From Paralvinella palmiformis (taxonomy: Eukaryota; Annelida; Polychaeta; Terebellida; Alvinellidae), in the NCBI GenBank assembly GCA_025642065.1, contig JAODUP010000578.1:1-64000 (forward strand): a stretch of 64,000 nt of DNA, given 5' to 3'. Positions 58,101-64,000 of this stretch are shown here, piece after piece. Below the pieces are notes generated by a model that ran no database searches, had not been told where the DNA came from, and saw only the letters and a program-made list of their open reading frames with translations. Made by a program: the position numbers and the translations under genes. Position 1 is the first letter of the stretch. Each line of letters starts with the position of its first letter.

Positions 58101-60729
58101 AAATAATTTGATGTATATTTCGTGAATAATTATTTTGACTCAACACTGTTAATATTTTAACACAAATGGTATGAGCAGAAATGAGTATTTTTTTCAGTGA
58201 GGGTTTTCTCTATAATAATTGTTGGTTTGACATTTAACTTGTGTATAGATTTGATGCAGTTCCCTTGGAAGGGTCCATAATTGCAATTTGTCTTATACAA
58301 GTATATATAGTACACAGAACATGATTGCCTTTTTTACATTCACAATCCAAGGAATAACCCAGCAAATTAGGATGAATGTCCTGGGTAAAATAGTGTCAGG
58401 TGTCCTGGGTAAAATAGTGTCAGGTGTCAGGGCTGCACTGAGCTGATCTTTGTGTAACAGATATGACACTAGTTGGGTTGCCAATTTGTTATTGTGCTGT
58501 GTCTGGTATCCATTTGGTTAACAAATAATTTTATAGATGTATGCTATATATGATGTCACTAACTGATCAATAATTATGTTAAAAATGCTCCAAGTTCAAA
58601 AGTACGAAGAGGATTATTTGATATGCTGATCTAGAAAGTAATACTATCAACCAGCCAATGTAACAGTCAATGATATTTCCTTATTATGGTTTTCAGTGGG
58701 AGAGCTCAATGACTATTTGGATCCAGATTTTGCTGAGCCATTGATGACAACACGAGAAGCTAAAATAGAGAGTATTTTAGCTGGTGAGATGAACTGTTGT
58801 TTAATTCTGCTCACAGACAGTTGTGTGATCAGAGAATGCAACTATTGCTCAAAGCCTGACATTTCTGAACCCCTGTTAATATTATTTTAACTTTTATCTA
58901 TGAGCACTTTGAGGTTTTTTTATCGGTGTTTATGAGATATCAGTCTGTTTGTATTTTGTTCTTCACATATAGAAGAGGATCACATTCATCAGACAGCAAA
59001 ATATCTGGAGAATATTAAAGACTTAGCCGATGTACTTGGTAGTGAGCACATAAAAGGTCAGCTTGGAATCACTGAGATAAGTGTTCACAGTGAACACATC
59101 ATGTTGTATCAAACAACTTCCCAAATTTCTGTGTTTAACAGAAAATATTAAATACATTTGGTTAAAGAAATCCATATTCTGGAGTCTGTTTGAGGATTAA
59201 CTATCCTACACTGGCTGCAGCACTCATCCACTGTTTTGAAATGTATGTGGATCAGATTTCACTGTATGTGATTAACTTTAGACTAAATCATGAGAATGAA
59301 TTTTCAAACAGAAAAGCTCTAGCAAATTGATTATTTGCACAGGAATTTCTGAACGTATTACGGTGATGTGTATTAGTGTAAACTATTTTGAAAACAAAAA
59401 TCTGTTGTTAATTAAATATTTACTGTAAATATTGCAGACTAAGGTACAGCATTGTTATATAGAATAGTTGGAATTGAGTAATTTTGAGGGTTAGAATTAT
59501 TTAATTGCATCAGTTACACTTTTGTTGTGTTTTCAGTTGTTCCAGAACTGGAGGGGAAACTTCAGGAACTGAGTAAAATACACCTAGAACAACAGGTAAG
59601 TTGATTAATTAATTTATATTTGTAGGGAGATGTTGTAGCTTTGCTGTGACATTCTTGTGTCTGTACAGTTGTTTAAAAATAACACACAAATATAATTATA
59701 TGTCATTATGCAATACCATTGTGTGTGTGTATGGAGCCTAATACGTGTGTTGATTGGCAAATACAGTAGTTCTAATAAACTAACATGTCTGTGCTCATTG
59801 ATTTATAGAAAAATTTATATTGATTGATTATCGTTATCTACATAACATTGGGTTCCTTACTCGCTGATGTTTTCTGTTTCCAGGATGCAGCCTGCGAGCT
59901 AACAGAAGAAGTAAAAGATTTAGCCTCCCAATATAACAGTGCCGTATCCTTTGTTATCTTAGTGGAGTCTCACCATTTCTGAAATGGCGAGACTCCACTG
60001 TTGTTAAATGCAAGCATTTTTAATAGCGAGATGAAACAAAATCAAAATATTGGCTGGTTTAGCAGATGGTGTTTTTAAGTCACAGTCATTAAATATACAT
60101 AAAGCGATGTGGTGCAATACAGCACAGCAGAACGTATCATAACTTATCATAACAGAAAACAGCATCACATCATATCCAGATTTGGGGTCAAATACACCAT
60201 ATCAATTTGAGATCAGATATTACTTTTATGCTTTAGTAAAATGCAGATAAAGATGAGATTAGAGAAGCATTATCATCATTTTCTCTCTTTCTGATTTGTT
60301 CATATTATATATATATATATACTGATAAATATGATAAAACCTTTAAGAGATTAGCAAGGGATCTACAAAATTATTACTAAATTATTTGAAAGTAAAAATT
60401 GGTTTTCATCATTACCAACTTCAGTTGTTTTCAAAGATTAGTGCCAATTCCAGATATCGCATTATAACACAATAAACCGCATTTAAAATTAGTTTGAAGG
60501 TAAGTCTAAGACTGAAAACGTTAGAATATTAATGTAAAGGTGTGAAAAAGCTGAAAACTTGATTTAGCTTTTACTTAAAGAAAACAAAGTATCACATTTT
60601 GTCATGCTTGAAGTTACTGACTTTGACCTTTTACCTCAGATAACTATGCTCTCAAAACAGTTGGTACAGTGGGATGAAATTGTGACAAGATTGGAACTTC
60701 AGTCACAGTCTAGTGAAGCAGAAGACTAG
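48260..60729 (+). CDS. DCTN3: Dynactin subunit 3 (p24)
   Basis: Seven coding exons: 48260-48355, 56922-57006, 58697-58783, 58973-59056, 59537-59595, 59884-59943 and 60640-60729, total 561 bases, 186 residues plus stop TAG. DCTN3 is the small helical subunit of the dynactin shoulder, which anchors p150Glued arms and dynamitin in the dynein adaptor complex. Sequence hallmarks: LLEKQIETLEKRIFG at the N-terminus, LNDYLDPDF, ILAEEDHIHQTAKYLE, VVPELEGKLQELSKIHLEQQ, and MLSKQLVQWDEIVTRLE at the end. The length equals the usual length of the family. All acceptors have good pyrimidine tracts; the donor of exon 6 (gtatcc) is weak. Intron 1 is about 8.5 kb. The ATG is preceded by an ordinary context (cacgATGG). 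Confidence 0.93.
49400..49758 (-). mobile_element. tRNA-derived SINE, family C
   Basis: Reverse complement of the repeat at 42774: head at the right (gggttcgaacctgcgacc, gcttaaccgctaggccacc), body with cctcagggggtttttaacg and gagacggcagcgcc. Overlapping frames at 49386-49665 repeat the same peptides as the other copy. Confidence 0.8.
50689..50755. repeat. Short interspersed tail shared with 16238-16300
   Basis: cactgaatggcct and a tgtcat-aaataacaa tail occur in both places in the same order. Probably a SINE 3' end; the head at 50440-50520 is uncertain. Confidence 0.35.
55207..55572 (+). mobile_element. MITE with GTCAATTCC inverted ends
   Basis: Ends agacaaagggtcaattcc and ggaattaaattgacccaatgtct; interior taggcactccgagtacct. 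Uninterrupted copy that shows where the 9570 copy has been split. Confidence 0.75.
57555..57725 (+). mobile_element. tRNA-derived SINE, family A (diverged)
   Basis: tRNA-like head with tagcatgctagaccagag and cccaggttctattgc, body tctcaaaggtgttttcatcc, gggtgctccttggtc and agaaaagtggacctta. Confidence 0.55.
57765..57950 (+). mobile_element. tRNA-derived SINE, family B
   Basis: Shares gttagagtatagtgccgcaa, ctccatgttgtgtgttgaaa and gctaaatgactcaac with 26650-26825. Confidence 0.55.
58377..58428. repeat. Two-copy 24-base tandem repeat
   Basis: The unit gtcctgggtaaaatagtgtc plus aggt occurs twice in a row with no change. Confidence 0.9.
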
Positions 60730-62924
60730 TCACATGACCCTTGTTTTGTGTCTAATATTCTTTATTCGTGGTGTACTGTTTTAGAATTTACTGCGTAGCT
60801 TTGGTGGTGACATTCTCTAAAGACAAATCTAGTCACTATTTTATAAGTTCTCAGTCAACATTCAGGATGATGGGAGAATAAGATTATTTTTGTTTGGTAG
60901 TGTCTGTTAGATATACGTTTATAATTTAGTGTCAGCCAGATATTGGGATCCATCCTGGAATGTGATGTTTAAACAATTTTGAATATGAATTGATAAATTT
61001 GCAATTTTCGTTACTAAACTTTATGAAATGATTTATGATATAAATTTAGATTTAGTCAGTTAAGTTTGATTCTGTTTAATGGAATTATTTATAAATATAT
61101 ATTAAGATATTGAAACAGTTGTGAGGTGTAGATACAGATTTGTCAGAATTGGCTACTTTGATGTATTATTTCAAAACTTTATCAGTGAACAACTACAAAC
61201 CTCTACTAACCTTTAATTTAGTGTAGATATTCAATTTCTCATGTTAGGCATTATCACGACTTAGGTTTAAATTAATAATATGAATCTAATATATTTAAAA
61301 TTGATCCTTTGCACCGAGTGTTTTCTTAATTGAAGTGTAATTATTCATTTGGGAAACCTGTCCTCTTTTGTAGCTTACAATGTTTCTGTTACATAGTGTA
61401 TAAAAGTAACCCAATTGGCTATTATAGCAAACATAATTTTTAAGCATTTGTTGTCATTAAAAATGCTAATATTATCGTGGTTGTAAACTTATTTGTGAAT
61501 TTGCATTTTTATTTACATAATTAACACAAGTTAATGTTCATTGTGGACATTAGTCTCGTACACACACACACACACACACACATAATAACTGCTTTTGGCT
61601 GAATAATCATGTGAAAATTGACCCGTGATTGTGATGTGTGCCTGCACTGACAAACACATACACACAACTTGTTCAGTTTATGCTGATATTAAATAAACAT
61701 TTATTTGAAAGTATACAGTTTGTCTTTGTTTTTTGAGGATCATTATCAGTGTGTCAGTGAGAAATTTTCAAAATGGTTGTTTGTATGATTGAGTGAAATT
61801 ATTCTAGTTCGTACAGGCTCTTTTCTAAAATAGATAAGTGATTTAAATTGATTTGGGTTAAATTGACATTTTGTAGCAGTTCTGAACACGAAATATATAT
61901 GCCGTTGAGATATATATGACAGATTTTGACTTTTGAGCAATATATTCTATACGTATGAATAGATGTTCCAGTTCGTGGCTGACTGAATGAGGATCTTTCC
62001 TCGGTCACAGTTTTATATTCTCATACCATCTCTGCTATTCTAAGGACTTTGTGTGCTGGTTAAGGGCTGAGGACTTTATTCGTCTGCAATTCGTCCCTCT
62101 GGTATATATGGAACTGTAAAGTCTAGCACCATTGTCAACTCCTTGGGGAGTAAATAGTTTCTGTCTACTAGTTACAGGCACATAATATTGAATAATGCAT
62201 AGCCTGTGATAATCCATAATCTTAAATATTCCATGATGTAAAATAATCCACAATCTGAAATAATCCATAATCTGAAATAATCCATCACCATCAAACACCA
62301 GGTGTTCATTTTGTGGGAGAGCCAAACGTTCACCAAATAAAATAGCTGTAGCCAGTTGGTGGATTTGAACAGAGGAGCTCAATGTTTTAATCCACCACCC
62401 TTCTCACTGAGCCACCAGAACTGTACCTACAATTTAACAATAACACTCCAGTTAACCCAGAATTAAGTGACCTAGTTCAATGTCACTTGGTTAGTATTTA
62501 TAGCACTCAACTGATGCTAAATAAAAGGAATGATTTATGGATGACTACAAAGACAAGATATATATATATATATATATGGCAAAAACACACAAGAATTGTG
62601 GCTCATGAGAGTCATTTGATATAATTACAGCATGATTAGTGAAATCAGGATTACCTATATTATTACGAGATAATTAATGTTATATAAAAAACCCATCTCG
62701 TGTGATGTAATAAATAATGTTGATTTTATCATTTGGATAGATACTTAGTGCTATACTATTATAAACATGGTATTGCATTGGGCGAGTACCAGTAGGTGTT
62801 GTATATTGATTTCATTAGAGTAAATTTGGAGACATAAATCTCGCCATCATAACTACTTCCCATTGAACAGATAAAGTATGTATATATTTTAATGATAAGC
62901 CTGCCAAAAGTATATATATTGTTG
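60730..62924. other. 3' flank of DCTN3
   Basis: 3' untranslated region and intergenic DNA. Contains (CA)n at 61561-61582, (TA)n at about 62557-62578 and an imperfect 17-base tandem (aataatccataatctga type) at 62205-62288. No gene is supported; frames at 61746-62382 lack domains. Confidence 0.5.
61692..61697 (+). promoter_or_regulatory. Candidate distal polyadenylation signal AATAAA
   Basis: Canonical hexamer about 960 bases past the DCTN3 stop, followed by a TG-rich stretch at 61715-61735. Nearer variants may also be used. Confidence 0.4.
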
Positions 62925-63150
62925 ACCACATAGGTAGACCGCGAGACTATTTACCTATGGCTATGGTCATTCTGTGCGGGAGGTTACAGGTTCGTGCCTC
63001 GGCCGTGACATTATAGTAGGAGGGAGTTTTTCACCCAACCAGGCAACTGGCATGGTTTTCTCCACCGAACATGCCATTTATTATAAATTAATTTAGAATT
63101 AGTTTCCATGGGGAAGCTGTAAATTACAGACCGTTTGCTTCTCCCTCATA
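62925..63150 (+). mobile_element. tRNA-derived SINE, family D
   Basis: tRNA-like head (cacataggtagaccgcgag, aggttacaggttcgtgcctc) and a body matching 14165-14400 in reverse. Confidence 0.65.
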
Positions 63151-63204
63151 TATGTATATTTATTTCCACCAGAAGCGAGGTTACTATATTGTAATGAGTG
63201 TGGT

Positions 63205-63372
63205 CTAGAAGTTGATTAGAGTTGTTTAGCCTTGTTGATGGTCACACATGGGATGTATGGTTGAGAGGTGTCTGTCTAGGGAAATAAATCCTACCAACAC
63301 ATAGGCAGTTAGGAGCCAGATTTGAACCCACAACCTGGACATTGGCAGTACAGCATTCTAACTGATGTGTCA
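63205..63372 (-). mobile_element. tRNA-derived SINE, family B
   Basis: Minus-strand copy; agatttgaacccacaacc is the B-box complement and gtacagcattctaac the head side. Body gtcacacatgggatg as in 30190-30350. Confidence 0.6.
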
Positions 63373-63449
63373 TAGCCTTAAAAGCTCTAAAAGGTTTGTC
63401 CGAGTCTATCTATTGTTATTATTATGCAGCAGATAACATCTGAAGCCCA

Positions 63450-63615
63450 TGATGATTGATGTTTTATGGCCACTAAATGGGCCAAGTGACCTCCAAAGGT
63501 AATGAAGCAAAGTCAAAGATGAAACATCCTTCAGATATGTCCATGCCGAGATTCAAACACGGGTGGTAGTCATCCGTGGTCCAACATGGGACCGCTAGAC
63601 CACTGAGGCGCCCCT
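63450..63615 (-). mobile_element. tRNA-derived SINE, family A
   Basis: Best preserved copy: gatgttttatggccac, acctccaaaggtaatgaagc, gtcaaagatgaaacatccttc, B-box complement attcaaacacgg and A-box complement cgctagaccactgaggcgcc. Confidence 0.75.
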
Positions 63616-64000
63616 GAAGCCCATCAAATGAAGTGTATGTCCAGTAATGTTAATTAACATACTATATGAATTTATCTTGACAAAACTCTACGTGACATCT
63701 TTCTACACCGGAGACCATTCTGTGTAAAGAACCACTTTAATATTTATAGTCATGTCTCGGTCATTCAATTTAGTAAGCACAATTAACGAGACACTATGAC
63801 GTTCGGTAGTCAAATACTATTAGTCAGTAATATGAGTTCTAAGCCAAACTATTATTTCCATATATTGTACTTAATGACAGTGTATTGTATGCTCAAAATC
63901 TGTCCATAGGCAAGCATAAGCTGCGTAACTCCTTCCACCCTACAAATTTTGTCATTATTTTGTCCCACCCCGCGTGGGTAGGTGATCTCCACGTAAAACG

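Overview
This is an AT-rich eukaryotic (animal) window with short exons, GT-AG introns, dinucleotide microsatellites and many tRNA-derived SINEs and small DNA transposons. The protein families, a LINE remnant of a type common in lophotrochozoans and the repeat style suggest an invertebrate, plausibly a mollusc. That placement is inference. Three protein-coding genes can be reconstructed by joining exons at visible splice sites.

Layout. (1) 1-4901 is a large imperfect inverted repeat around a noisy, homopolymer-rich centre. It looks more like a fold-back sequencing or assembly artefact than biology. (2) 7878-24196 (+) is a modular gene of about 18 coding exons that I do not recognise as a named gene. 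It encodes nine copies of a Myb/SANT-like (trihelix, GT-1-type) DNA-binding module, several short cysteine-rich modules and a basic plus helical C-terminus. Almost every intron is phase 1, so most modules sit on symmetrical 1-1 exons. Internally it carries a duplicated three-exon block, a copy of the terminal exon and two frame anomalies. (3) 26340-36651 (-) is a complete nine-exon or longer MFSD12-like major facilitator gene, 512 codons as assembled, converging on gene 2. (4) 36.7-48.1 kb is gene-poor and transposon-rich. It holds two non-autonomous elements with 8-bp target duplications (hAT-like) and a third terminal-inverted-repeat element whose target duplication I could not resolve. The ends of all three are built from short repeated motifs. 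One of them splits a LINE reverse-transcriptase remnant. (5) 48260-60729 (+) is dynactin subunit 3 (DCTN3/p24), seven coding exons, 186 codons, with an 8.5-kb first intron. (6) 60.7-64 kb is 3' flank with SINE copies.

The genes do not form a pathway. MFSD12 is a lysosome/melanosome transporter, DCTN3 is a dynactin shoulder subunit, and the SANT-module gene is probably a nuclear DNA-binding protein. The notable biology is the repeated SANT/cysteine gene and its duplication history. Gene models come from reading splice sites and frames by eye; no transcript or database search was available.
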